This document shows positions 42,705 to 50,635 of a DNA stretch of 64,000 nt, one piece after another. Below the pieces are notes generated by a model. It did not search any database and was not told where the DNA came from. It saw nothing but the letters and a program-made list of their open reading frames with translations. Each line of letters opens with the position of its first letter. Positions within the stretch are counted from its first letter, which is position 1. The DNA is from Desulfobacter sp. GTDB lineage: Bacteria; Desulfobacterota; Desulfobacteria; Desulfobacterales; Desulfobacteraceae. The DNA lies in assembly GCA_028768525.1 (NCBI GenBank), contig CP054837.1, positions 2,885,001-2,949,000 of the forward strand, given 5' to 3'. Both the position numbers and the translations under genes were made by a program.

Positions 42705-42953
42705 TCAAGACCATATAAAAAAAGTATAATATAAAAGAAGCCCTGAAAGCATAACACCAACACCTTCAAGAATTAATTGCATCCCAGAATGTTCTTTAAC
42801 GGGATGGCGTTGAAAAAGATGCTTTACCTTAAATACAGGGCCACCAAGTGACTTTCTTTTTAACCCGGCGATTATCAGAAAAAAGCCCGCCAGTTCGCCA
42901 ATAATTATAATGGCCCAGACACTTAATAATTTTATTTTCCAGTGTATTCCCAT
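42705..42953 (-). CDS. Small membrane protein, unknown
   Basis: About 82 residues with two hydrophobic helices: LLSVWAIIIIGELAGFFLII near the N-terminus and the C-terminal LILEGVGVMLSGLLLYYTFF, separated by a basic loop (KRKSLGGPVFKVKHLFQRH). No family is recognised. An upstream in-frame ATG at 43001 would lie inside the large hairpin at 42991-43038, so ATG at 42953 is preferred, although neither start has a good ribosome site. It is AT-rich and lies beside the 64-residue membrane ORF. Confidence 0.5.
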   Translation of the reverse strand: MGIHWKIKLLSVWAIIIIGELAGFFLIIAGLKRKSLGGPVFKVKHLFQRHPVKEHSGMQLILEGVGVMLSGLLLYYTFFIWS

Positions 42954-42990
42954 GAGCAGAATTTTATAAATGGGCTTATTAGGGCACTGA

Positions 42991-43038
42991 GGGGCGGGCA
43001 TACCGGGGAGCGGCAGCCGCTTCCGGGATGCCCGCCCC
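42991..43038 (-). terminator. Large imperfect hairpin downstream of the NfeD/FloA operon
   Basis: GGGGCGGGCAT (42991-43001) pairs perfectly with ATGCCCGCCCC (43028-43038). Inside, AGCGG (43009-43013) pairs with CCGCT (43017-43021) and CCGG with CCGG. It lies 39 bases beyond the stop of the 173-residue gene on the minus strand. No T-run follows, so it may act as a transcript-end stabiliser as much as a terminator. Confidence 0.55.
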
Positions 43039-43076
43039 GGTGTTTGTACGGGCCAGGCACCCGGAAAAGGCCAATC

Positions 43077-43598
43077 TTAATCGTCTCTTAATGCCACTGG
43101 TTTGCCGAGGATCTCGGACCAGACCACGGCCTGCTGGAGGGGATTCCGGGGCAGGGCCCCCTGGAAGGTGGGCAGGCCTTCAATGGCGGCCGCCCCAGGC
43201 CCGGCGGCAGCAGGTGCCGACGCCGGCTTAGCAGGCTTTTTTCTGGGGCTTGCAACCGGTTCGGCAATATAGGGTTCAGCGGCTCTTTTTTCTGCCGGAA
43301 CTGTTGCAGGGCGGTCTTCGGGCAAAACAATCTCGATTTCCTCTTCCGCCATCTCTTCCCAAACCCTGCCGCTCTTTTCAGCTTCGGCCTTCCGCTTGGC
43401 CTCCAGGGCCTGCCTTTCCAGTTCCCGGGAAAACTCCCTGAGGGCTTCCCCTAACTTGCCGAACAGGGGAAACCGCTTCTTTTTGGCTTTTTTAGGCCGG
43501 ACCGGCTTCTTTTTTTTCTTGCCCAGCCCCCTGAGTATTGAGGGCAGGACAAAAAAGGCAAGAAACAGGATAAGGGTAATCAGGTCGTCAAATTCCAT
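43077..43598 (-). CDS. Membrane-anchored basic/coiled-coil protein in the NfeD-FloA operon, unknown
   Basis: A 173-residue protein. An N-terminal helix (LITLILFLAFFVLPSIL) is followed by a very basic stretch (KKKKKPVRPKKAKKKR) that would stay cytoplasmic. A helical coiled-coil-like stretch (about 50-90) and a low-complexity Ala/Pro region (about 105-145) follow. The end is a compact C-terminal motif, NPLQQAVVWSEILGKPVALR, which looks like a short conserved binding peptide. Eleven bases separate it from floA, so it is probably the last gene of the operon. Function is unknown; a partner or adaptor of FloA is the natural guess. Confidence 0.78.
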   Translation of the reverse strand: MEFDDLITLILFLAFFVLPSILRGLGKKKKKPVRPKKAKKKRFPLFGKLGEALREFSRELERQALEAKRKAEAEKSGRVWEEMAEEEIEIVLPEDRPATVPAEKRAAEPYIAEPVASPRKKPAKPASAPAAAGPGAAAIEGLPTFQGALPRNPLQQAVVWSEILGKPVALRDD

Positions 43599-43609
43599 GA
43601 TCCCTTCCT

Positions 43610-44593
43610 TTATTTCTGGGGTTCAGGCCCGGATGATTCCGGGGTGGCGATCTTGTCCCTCATCTTGGTGTCGGCGGAAATATTCTGCATCTTGTAATAG
43701 TCCATTATGCCCAGGTTGCCGCTTCGGAAAGCGTCGGCCATGGCCAGGGGCACCTTGGATTCGGCCTCCACCACCTTTGCCCGCATCTCCTGGACCCGGG
43801 CCTTCATCTCCTGTTCCTGGGCAAATGCCATGGCCCGCTTTTCCTCGGCCTTGGCCTGGGCAATCTTCTTATCCGCCTCGGCCCGATCCGTCTCAAGCTC
43901 GGCCCCGATGTTCTTGCCCACATCCACGTCGGCGATATCGATGGAAAGGATCTCATAGGCAGTGCCCGCATCCAGCCCCTTGGTCAGGACGGTCTTGGAA
44001 ATGGTGTCCGGGTTTTCCAGCACCTCCTTGTGGGTGGTGGCAGAACCGATGGTGGTGACGATGCCTTCCCCCACCCGTGCCAGGATGGTTTCCTCGCCGG
44101 CGCCGCCCACCAGGCGGTCGATATTGGCCCGGACCGTCACCCTGGAAATGGCCTTGAGCTGGATGCCGTCCTTGGCCATGGCCGCCACAAGGGGCGTTTC
44201 AATCACCTTGGGGTTGACCGACATCTGAACCGCCTCCAACACATCCCGGCCGGCCAGGTCAATGGCGGCAGTACGGTTGAAAGACAGCTCTATATTGGCC
44301 TTGTCCGCCGCGATAAGGGCTTTTACCACCCGGGAGACATCCCCTCCGGCCAAAAAGTGAGATTCCAAACTGTCCGTGGGGATATTAATCCCCGCCTTTA
44401 CGGCCATGATCTTTGACTCCACAATCAGCTTGGGCGGCACCTTTCTGAACCGCATGAAAATAATATTGAACAGCCCCACCTTGGCGCCGGAAACAAGGGC
44501 CTGGATCCACAGGCCGATGTAGGAAAATGCAAAATACACCAGAACCAGGCCGATAATGCCCGCGATGATGAACAAAATGTACATAAGCTGCAT
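43610..44593 (-). CDS. floA: Flotillin-like protein FloA
   Basis: A 327-residue membrane-microdomain scaffold. One N-terminal hydrophobic segment (IAGIIGLVLVYFAFSYIGLWI) anchors a flotillin core (AAIDLAGRDVLEAVQMSVNPKVIETPLVAAMAKDG; SRVTVRANIDRLVGGAGEETI; IGSATTHKEVLENPDTISK). The long heptad region has EADKKIAQAKAEEKRAMAFAQE. Length and motifs match FloA/YqfA of Bacillus. It organises functional membrane patches, often with NfeD proteins. The strong ribosome site GAGGTGACTT precedes ATG at 44593. The gene is third in nfeD-nfeD-floA order on the minus strand. Confidence 0.94.
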   Translation of the reverse strand: MQLMYILFIIAGIIGLVLVYFAFSYIGLWIQALVSGAKVGLFNIIFMRFRKVPPKLIVESKIMAVKAGINIPTDSLESHFLAGGDVSRVVKALIAADKANIELSFNRTAAIDLAGRDVLEAVQMSVNPKVIETPLVAAMAKDGIQLKAISRVTVRANIDRLVGGAGEETILARVGEGIVTTIGSATTHKEVLENPDTISKTVLTKGLDAGTAYEILSIDIADVDVGKNIGAELETDRAEADKKIAQAKAEEKRAMAFAQEQEMKARVQEMRAKVVEAESKVPLAMADAFRSGNLGIMDYYKMQNISADTKMRDKIATPESSGPEPQK

Positions 44594-44619
44594 AAGTCAC
44601 CTCTTTAATATTGAAATTT

Positions 44620-45105
44620 TTATTGGTCTTTTTCGTTTCGTTCTACCACAATCCTGTTACCGGTAACCTCTGCCACCCGTACCGGGACGCCTGCCTCAAT
44701 GAACTCTCCGTCCGCCACCACATCCAGCCGGACATTGTCGATCAGGGCGGTACCCGCCGGCCGCAGGGCCGTCAGGGTGCGGCCGGTTTTATTTAAATGG
44801 GCGGCCAGATCCGGGGACTGGGACATCACCCCTTCATCTGCCGACAATTCCTTTTTAAGCGCCAGGGGCGACGCTGCCAGGATCTTCATCCCGGCCAGAA
44901 ACACCAGGGGCAGCACCAGGATGTCGCATCCCATGAGAATATAAAAAGCGCCGGGGGAAATGGTTGTAAAGGCCAGGTACAGGGAATACCCAAGCACCCC
45001 CAGGGCAATCACCGTCAGCATCCCCATGGAGGGGATGAACACCTCGGCCACCACCACCAGTGCGCCGACGGCCTGCAATATAATTGGAAACAGCCAGGCT
45101 TTCAT
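44620..45105 (-). CDS. Short NfeD-family protein (membrane segments plus OB domain)
   Basis: A 161-residue protein. Three hydrophobic segments (FPIILQAVGALVVVAEVF; LTVIALGVLGYSLYLAF; GCDILVLPLVFLAGMKIL) precede a C-terminal OB-fold (about 100-161, GRTLTALRPAGTALIDNVRLDVVADGEFIEAGVPVRVAEVTGNRIVV). It has no protease domain, which is the NfeD1b form. NfeD proteins bind and tune flotillins. The ATG overlaps the stop of the long NfeD by one base (TAATG) with an AGAGGA site inside the upstream gene, so it is translationally coupled. Confidence 0.9.
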   Translation of the reverse strand: MKAWLFPIILQAVGALVVVAEVFIPSMGMLTVIALGVLGYSLYLAFTTISPGAFYILMGCDILVLPLVFLAGMKILAASPLALKKELSADEGVMSQSPDLAAHLNKTGRTLTALRPAGTALIDNVRLDVVADGEFIEAGVPVRVAEVTGNRIVVERNEKDQ

Positions 45106-46598
45106 TATCCGTCCTCTTTTTCTAGATTAACCTGTTCTACAATAACCTGGTTCCGGGAGACCTCGGCCACCCGGACATGGGCACCCGGATCAATAAAATC
45201 GCCCCGGGTGATGGCATCGACTTTCCTTTCCGCTTCCCCGTCCCGGATGCGGATCTTGCCCGAAGGCCGCAACTGGGTGAGGGCCACCCCGGTATTGCCC
45301 GGGGATATGCCGGCAATTGCTTTGGAGTCAGCATGGGAATCCTGCAAAGTGGCGTCCAGATAGGGGCCTTTCACCACGGCTGAAAGCAGGGGCAGCACAT
45401 AACGGATCATAGAAAAAGACACCGCCAGGGCGGCCAGGGCGGCACCCATCACCAGGCCGACATTTTTCACCATAAGCCGCCCCTCCCATGGCAGGGTGGG
45501 GTCGGGCAGCACAAACCCCTGAAAAGAGAGGACCAGGCCCACGGCAATGACCAGAATGGCAGTGATCCCTGCAATGCCGAATCCGGGCAGGACAAATACC
45601 TCCACCCCCAGAAGGAGAAAGCCGATGAGGAAAATCAGCAGCTCGGTATAATCCGCCAGGCCCGCCATATACTGGTTAAAAAATACCATGCCCAGGCAAA
45701 GGATACCGATGATGCCGGGCAGCCCGAATCCCGGGGCCTTGATTTCCGTGTACAGGGCACCGATGCCGATGATCATGAGGATGGGCAGAAAGGGCTGCAT
45801 GGCCCGGACCAGGTCCTCGGACCAGGTTTCGGCAACCTCGGTTTTTCCATACGCCCCGTAACCCAGAAAATCCATGGCCTCATCAATATTTTGTACGCTC
45901 TGCCGCGAAAACCCAAGGGTCAGGGCCTCTTTATCATCCATGGTCAGCAGTTCGCCGGCCTTTACAATGGTTTTCTTCCGGGTGACGCTTTTCTTCTCTG
46001 CATCGGTGAGATCCCCGTAGGCGGTCTTGTCCATATACCGGGTTTCACCCGCCAGATCCACCCGGTAGACCTCCATGGACTTGGTCACCATGGCCTCGGC
46101 CAGCACCTCGGGGTAGCCGTTCCGTTTGGCCAGGGTCCGGAACTGTGCCCTGAGAACGGTTTGTGTCTTCTCACCGGCCTCTTTATGGCCGTCCCCGGTC
46201 TGAATAATGGGGGCGCAGTCCCCGATCAGGGTATTCTCCTTCATGATCAGGGTGCCGGCGGACAGGGCAATGAGGGCGCCGGCGGAGATGGCTTTTTTTT
46301 CCACATAGGCCACGGTCCTCTCCTTTGGGACGCCGGACAGGGCCTCCACAATCTCAAAGGCGGCATCCACCCGTCCGCCGAAGGTGTCCAGCTTAAAGAC
46401 CAGCACAGCGGTCTTGTCTTCTTCAACGGATTTCAATGCCCGCCGGATATAGGCGGCCATTCCCGGCTCAACCGTCCCGGAGACCGGTATGATGTACAGG
46501 TGCGGAGAAGGTGGCGCTGCCGCCGGCCCGGAGAAAAATCCGGAAAGGAAAAACGCCAGGCAGATCAATACAAGAATTTTTTTTATGGAAACCATCAT
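45105..46598 (-). CDS. Long NfeD protein with N-terminal serine-protease-like domain
   Basis: About 497 residues. A signal helix (ILVLICLAFFLSGFFSG) is followed by a ClpP-like serine protease domain (about 35-220). KKAISAGALIALSAG contains the likely nucleophile Ser, and the helix ending MVTKSMEVYRV contains the likely Lys of the Ser-Lys dyad, by analogy with archaeal stomatin protease PH1510. Four to five membrane helices (about 240-390) and a C-terminal OB domain complete the protein. Such proteases cleave or regulate stomatin/flotillin-type partners. It heads the operon to the short NfeD and FloA. ATG at 46610 and 46598/46595 are alternative starts; the latter follow AAGGGA. Confidence 0.9.
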   Translation of the reverse strand: MMVSIKKILVLICLAFFLSGFFSGPAAAPPSPHLYIIPVSGTVEPGMAAYIRRALKSVEEDKTAVLVFKLDTFGGRVDAAFEIVEALSGVPKERTVAYVEKKAISAGALIALSAGTLIMKENTLIGDCAPIIQTGDGHKEAGEKTQTVLRAQFRTLAKRNGYPEVLAEAMVTKSMEVYRVDLAGETRYMDKTAYGDLTDAEKKSVTRKKTIVKAGELLTMDDKEALTLGFSRQSVQNIDEAMDFLGYGAYGKTEVAETWSEDLVRAMQPFLPILMIIGIGALYTEIKAPGFGLPGIIGILCLGMVFFNQYMAGLADYTELLIFLIGFLLLGVEVFVLPGFGIAGITAILVIAVGLVLSFQGFVLPDPTLPWEGRLMVKNVGLVMGAALAALAVSFSMIRYVLPLLSAVVKGPYLDATLQDSHADSKAIAGISPGNTGVALTQLRPSGKIRIRDGEAERKVDAITRGDFIDPGAHVRVAEVSRNQVIVEQVNLEKEDG

Positions 46599-46833
46599 GT
46601 CCCTTATCATTTCCTAAAAAAGAAAGAATACTTTAGGCATTATACCACGATTGTTAGGAATTCAACCCCAATAATGCCCTATATTTTTACGATACCAGGC
46701 CGCCCCGCTGAATCCGGTTGCATTTTTAGGCAAAAAAAGCTAATTTTTACCAGCTGATTTTCAGCCTTGTTAATATTATTTTGCCCAAGGATTTCTCAAC
46801 CCGACATCCGTAATTTTTAAGGACATAATTCTT

Positions 46834-47715
46834 ATGCAGCCCGGCACCGGAAAGCCCTTCACCGGCAATCAAACCTATTCAATCATCTTCTGGATCACGA
46901 TGCTCACGGCCCTGTTTGCCGCCCAGGGGTGTTCAATCAAGCAGGACATGATGTCCCATCTTTCTTCCAGCATCATGAATAACAATGACCTCGAGATGGT
47001 CAAGGACGGGGCCCCGGCCTACCTGCTCATGGTGGACAGCCTGATTTCCCAGGATCCCGGCTCCGAAGAGATACTCGCTGCAGGGGCGCGGCTGTACACC
47101 GCCTATGCCGATGTATTTGTCACGGACAAAGAACGGTCCAAAAAAATGGCGGACAAGGCCATGGGCTATGCCCTGGATGCCGTCTGCAGTGCCGAGGACA
47201 GGGCCTGCGGCCTCAAAGAGATGGATTTTGAACAATTCAAAGCCGTTGTGGAGGAGATGGATGAGGACGACCTGCCCTATCTCTTCGGGCTGGGCAATTC
47301 CTGGGCCTCATGGATCATGGCCAACAAGGACGACTTCAACGCCCTGGCCGATATCTCCCGCATTGAAACCATCATGAAACAGGTGGTGAAGCTGGATGAC
47401 ACTTACAGGGACGGGGCTGCCTATCTTTACCTGGGAACCCTGGCCACCTTCCTGCCCCCGGCCCTGGGGGGAAAACCCGAGCAGGGCAGAGCCTATTTTG
47501 AAAAGGCCATCTCGCTGTCCAGGGGCAAAAATCTCATGACCAAGGTCATTTATGCCAAACTGTACGCAAAGATGATGTTCGACCGTCCCCTGCACGACCG
47601 GCTGCTCAAAGAGGTCATGGCCACCGATCCGGACATCCCCGGCTACACCCTGATCAACACCTATGCCCAGCAGCAGGCCCGGCAGTTGCTGGCGGAGGCC
47701 GACGACTATTTTTGA
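46834..47715 (+). CDS. TRAP-transporter-associated TatT lipoprotein
   Basis: A 293-residue TPR-rich protein of the TatT family (TRAP-associated tetratricopeptide lipoprotein), which in Treponema forms a hub around the TRAP binding protein. The N-terminal segment IIFWITMLTALFAAQGC has a lipobox-like end (AAQGC, Cys at about residue 33). Helical repeats follow (MVDSLISQDPGSEEILAAGARLYTAYADVF; AAYLYLGTLATFLPPALGGKPEQGRAYFEKAISLSRG). The gene starts the TRAP operon, 51 bases before dctP. AAGGA ten bases before the ATG is a moderate ribosome site. Confidence 0.9.
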   Translation: MQPGTGKPFTGNQTYSIIFWITMLTALFAAQGCSIKQDMMSHLSSSIMNNNDLEMVKDGAPAYLLMVDSLISQDPGSEEILAAGARLYTAYADVFVTDKERSKKMADKAMGYALDAVCSAEDRACGLKEMDFEQFKAVVEEMDEDDLPYLFGLGNSWASWIMANKDDFNALADISRIETIMKQVVKLDDTYRDGAAYLYLGTLATFLPPALGGKPEQGRAYFEKAISLSRGKNLMTKVIYAKLYAKMMFDRPLHDRLLKEVMATDPDIPGYTLINTYAQQQARQLLAEADDYF

Positions 47716-47766
47716 TGGCCTGATTATTTCTAATCTGATTATTTTTAACCTTTAAGAGAGACAAAT

Positions 47767-48789
47767 ATGTTGAAAAGACTCATCCCCATCGCCGTATCCA
47801 TCCTGGTTATTTTATCTGCTCCGGCATTTGCCCTTACCCTTAAAATCGCCACCATCTCACCGGAAGGATCCATGTGGATGGAAAAGATGAGGGCCGGCGC
47901 CAAAGAGGTGGCAGAAAAAACCGATAACCGGGTGAAATTCAAATTCTACCCCGGCGGGGTCATGGGCAACGACAAGGCCGTACTCAGAAAAATCCGCATC
48001 GGCCAACTCCAGGGCGGTGCCGTGGTGGCCGGCAGCCTCACCCCCTTTTTCCCGGCCAACCAGATCTATGCCCAGCCCATGAAATTCAAGTCCCAGGAAG
48101 AGGTGGATTATGTCCGGCAGCACATGGATACCTTCATCACCGAGGGGCTGGAAAAGGCGGGCTTTGTCACCTTCGGGCTCAGCGGCGGCGGCTTTGCCTA
48201 TATCATGTCCAAAGAGCCCATTGAAAGCGTTGAAGACCTGCAGAAACGAAAGGTATGGATACCGGACAACGACAGTTTCAGCCAGGCGGCCGTGAAAAGC
48301 TTCGGGGTTTCCCCCATCCCGCTGCCCCTGGCCGATGTCCGCACCAGCCTGCAGTCCGGGCTCATCGACACCGTGGGCACATCGCCGGTGGGGGCCATTG
48401 TGCTCCAGTGGCACACCCAGATCAAATATGTGACCAATATCCCGCTGCTCTACCTCCATGCCGCCCTGGCCGTTGACAAGAAAAAATTCAAACGGATTTC
48501 CGCCAAAGACCAGGAAATCGTCAGGGATGTCATGACCCGGGCCTTCAGGGAAATCGACCGCCAGAACCGGGAGGATGATGCCAAGGCCATTGATGCATTG
48601 AAAAAGCAGGGCATTAAATTCATCACCCCGGGCGAGGACCTGCTGAAAGAGTGGCAGCTTCGGGCGGAAACAGCGTCTGAAAACATGGTCTCCTCCGGCG
48701 CCCTGCCCAAGGAAGCGGTGGAACGGCTTGACGCCCTGCTCTCGGAGTACCATAAAACCAACCCGGAAAATACAGGCGCTGCCCAATAA
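47767..48789 (+). CDS. dctP: TRAP transporter solute-binding protein (DctP family)
   Basis: A 340-residue periplasmic ligand-binding protein. The signal peptide (LIPIAVSILVILSAPAFA) ends near residue 23. The mature protein has DctP hallmarks: LKIATISPEGSMWMEKMRAGAKEVAEKTDNRVKFKFYPGG with the conserved FYPGG, and the region ALAVDKKKFKRISAKDQEIV. It captures a carboxylate or other anionic solute for the DctQM permease; the ligand-binding Arg that pairs with carboxylates lies in the SVEDLQKRKVWIP region. The ribosome site AAGAGAGA is strong. Confidence 0.94.
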   Translation: MLKRLIPIAVSILVILSAPAFALTLKIATISPEGSMWMEKMRAGAKEVAEKTDNRVKFKFYPGGVMGNDKAVLRKIRIGQLQGGAVVAGSLTPFFPANQIYAQPMKFKSQEEVDYVRQHMDTFITEGLEKAGFVTFGLSGGGFAYIMSKEPIESVEDLQKRKVWIPDNDSFSQAAVKSFGVSPIPLPLADVRTSLQSGLIDTVGTSPVGAIVLQWHTQIKYVTNIPLLYLHAALAVDKKKFKRISAKDQEIVRDVMTRAFREIDRQNREDDAKAIDALKKQGIKFITPGEDLLKEWQLRAETASENMVSSGALPKEAVERLDALLSEYHKTNPENTGAAQ

Positions 48790-48793
48790 TCCC

Positions 48794-49276
48794 ATGCGCC
48801 GGCTGATATCCATTTTACAGAAAATCGAAGACGGGGTGCTGGTGTTCCTGCTCCTGGCCATGATCTTTACGGCCGTACTCCAGATTTGCTTAAGGAATTT
48901 CTTTGATGCCGGCATTGTCTGGGCCGACCCCCTGGTCCGGGTGCTGGTGCTCTGGCTGGGCCTCATCGGCGCCATGTGCGCATCGAGAACCGGCAACCAC
49001 ATCAGCATCGACGTTATTTCCAGATACCTTCCCAAAGGGGTAAAACGCTTTACCAGCCTGGCTGTATATCTGTTCACCGCCGGCGTCACCGGGCTGATGA
49101 CCTGGCACAGCCTCCGCTTTGTCGCCATGGAAAAAGCCGACGGCATGACCGCCTTTGCCAATGTCCCGGCCTGGGTCTGCGAGGTCATCATCCCCGGGGC
49201 CTTTGCCGTCATCTGCATCCGGTACACCCTCTTTTTCATTAACCACAGCCGCCAATTATTCAATTCCAAACCATGA
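48794..49276 (+). CDS. dctQ: TRAP transporter small membrane subunit (DctQ family)
   Basis: A 160-residue protein with four membrane helices (EDGVLVFLLLAMIFTAVLQICLRN; ADPLVRVLVLWLGLIGAMCASR; FTSLAVYLFTAGVTGLMTWHSL; VIIPGAFAVICIRYTLFFI). The sequence GNHISIDVISRYLP between helices 2 and 3 is typical of DctQ. It starts four bases after the dctP stop and ends with an ATGA overlap into dctM, so the three are coupled. An upstream in-frame start inside dctP was rejected. Confidence 0.92.
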   Translation: MRRLISILQKIEDGVLVFLLLAMIFTAVLQICLRNFFDAGIVWADPLVRVLVLWLGLIGAMCASRTGNHISIDVISRYLPKGVKRFTSLAVYLFTAGVTGLMTWHSLRFVAMEKADGMTAFANVPAWVCEVIIPGAFAVICIRYTLFFINHSRQLFNSKP

Positions 49277-50556
49277 CCTATACCATTATCGGCATACTCA
49301 TCCTTGCTGCCTTTTTAGGCGCCCCGCTCTTCTCGGTTATCATTGCCGGGGCCATGCTGGGATTTTACCATTCTGAAATCGACCTGTCGGTCATGGCCAT
49401 CGAGCTCTACCGGATCGCCGACACCCCCATTCTGCTGGCCCTCCCCCTGTTTACCTTTGCCGGTTACATCCTGGGGGAAAGCAATACCTCAAAGCGGCTG
49501 GTACGGCTGACCCAGGCTTTCCTGGGATGGATGCCCGGGGGACTGGCCATTGTGGCCTTTGTGGTCTGCGCCCTGTTCACGGCCTTTACGGGAGCTTCCG
49601 GCGTCACCATCGTGGCCATGGGGGCCCTGCTCTATCCGGCCCTGAAAGAGGCGGGCTATGGTGATGATTTCAGCCTGGGGCTGGTCACCACATCGGGCAG
49701 CCTGGGGCTGCTGCTGCCCCCGTCCCTGCCCCTGATCCTATACGGGATCATTGCCCAGCAGATGAGTGAAGGGGCGGATATCTCCATTGAGTCCCTCTTT
49801 CTGGCCGGTATTTTCCCGGCCCTGCTCATGATCTTCATGCTGTCGGCCTGGAGTATCTGGACCAACCGTAAACATCCCCTGCCCCTGACCAAATTTGAAT
49901 TCAGGGCCTGCCGGGCCGCCTTCAGGGAAGCCATCTGGGAAATTCCCCTGCCCCTGTTTGTCTTTTTCGGCATTTACTCGGGCTATTTTGCCGTGTCCGA
50001 AGCCGCCGCCGTCACCGCCATGTATGTTTTGGTGGTGGAGGTGATGATATACAAAGAAATCCCCCTCTCCCGGCTGCCCGGAATTATCCGGGAGTCCATG
50101 ATCATGGTGGGGGGCATCCTGCTGATCCTGGGGGTTTCCCTGGCCCTGACCAACTACCTCATCGACGCCGAAGCCCCCATGCGGCTCTTTAGCCTCTGCC
50201 AGACCTTTGTGTCCAGCAAGCTGGTCTTTCTCATCCTGCTCAATATCTTCCTGCTGCTGCTCGGGGCCATGCTGGACATTTTCTCGGCCATCATCATCAT
50301 GGTCCCCCTGATGCTGCCTGTGGCAGCAGAGTACGGGGTCCATCCCGTCCACCTGGGCATTATCTTTCTGGCCAATATGCAGATCGGGTATTTCACCCCG
50401 CCCGTGGGCATGAATCTTTTCATTGCAGGTTACAGGTTTAACAAACCCATTGTAGATATATACAAGGCCACCATTCCCTTCATGTTCGTACTGCTCCTCT
50501 CCGTGCTCATTATCACCTACTGGCCTGCCCTGAGCCTGTTTTTGATTTCTCTCTAG
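49273..50556 (+). CDS. dctM: TRAP transporter large permease (DctM family)
   Basis: A 427-residue polytopic membrane protein of about 12 helices. Family segments are visible: FTGASGVTIVAMGALLYPALKEAGY; TTSGSLGLLLPPSLPLILYGIIA (the conserved LGLLxPPS motif); and LLLGAMLDIFSAIIIMVPLMLP. Together with DctQ it moves the DctP-bound solute using a sodium or proton gradient. It overlaps dctQ by four bases. A sigma-54 type activator gene follows 80 bases downstream. Confidence 0.95.
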   Translation: MTYTIIGILILAAFLGAPLFSVIIAGAMLGFYHSEIDLSVMAIELYRIADTPILLALPLFTFAGYILGESNTSKRLVRLTQAFLGWMPGGLAIVAFVVCALFTAFTGASGVTIVAMGALLYPALKEAGYGDDFSLGLVTTSGSLGLLLPPSLPLILYGIIAQQMSEGADISIESLFLAGIFPALLMIFMLSAWSIWTNRKHPLPLTKFEFRACRAAFREAIWEIPLPLFVFFGIYSGYFAVSEAAAVTAMYVLVVEVMIYKEIPLSRLPGIIRESMIMVGGILLILGVSLALTNYLIDAEAPMRLFSLCQTFVSSKLVFLILLNIFLLLLGAMLDIFSAIIIMVPLMLPVAAEYGVHPVHLGIIFLANMQIGYFTPPVGMNLFIAGYRFNKPIVDIYKATIPFMFVLLLSVLIITYWPALSLFLISL

Positions 50557-50635
50557 TTCCCCGGCCTCTTTTTAGCCCCATCCGGAGCCCGGGGAAAAAG
50601 ATGTCCCGATTTCCCTTCGGAAAAGGAGGTGTACA

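Noticed and set aside
46611..46833. Possible sigma-54 promoter before the TRAP operon
   Set aside because: TTGCA occurs near 46727 but there is no GG ten bases upstream of its GC.
47857..49269. A 470-codon minus-strand open frame across dctP and dctQ
   Set aside because: Antisense shadow of two clear TRAP genes; no domain signature or ribosome site.
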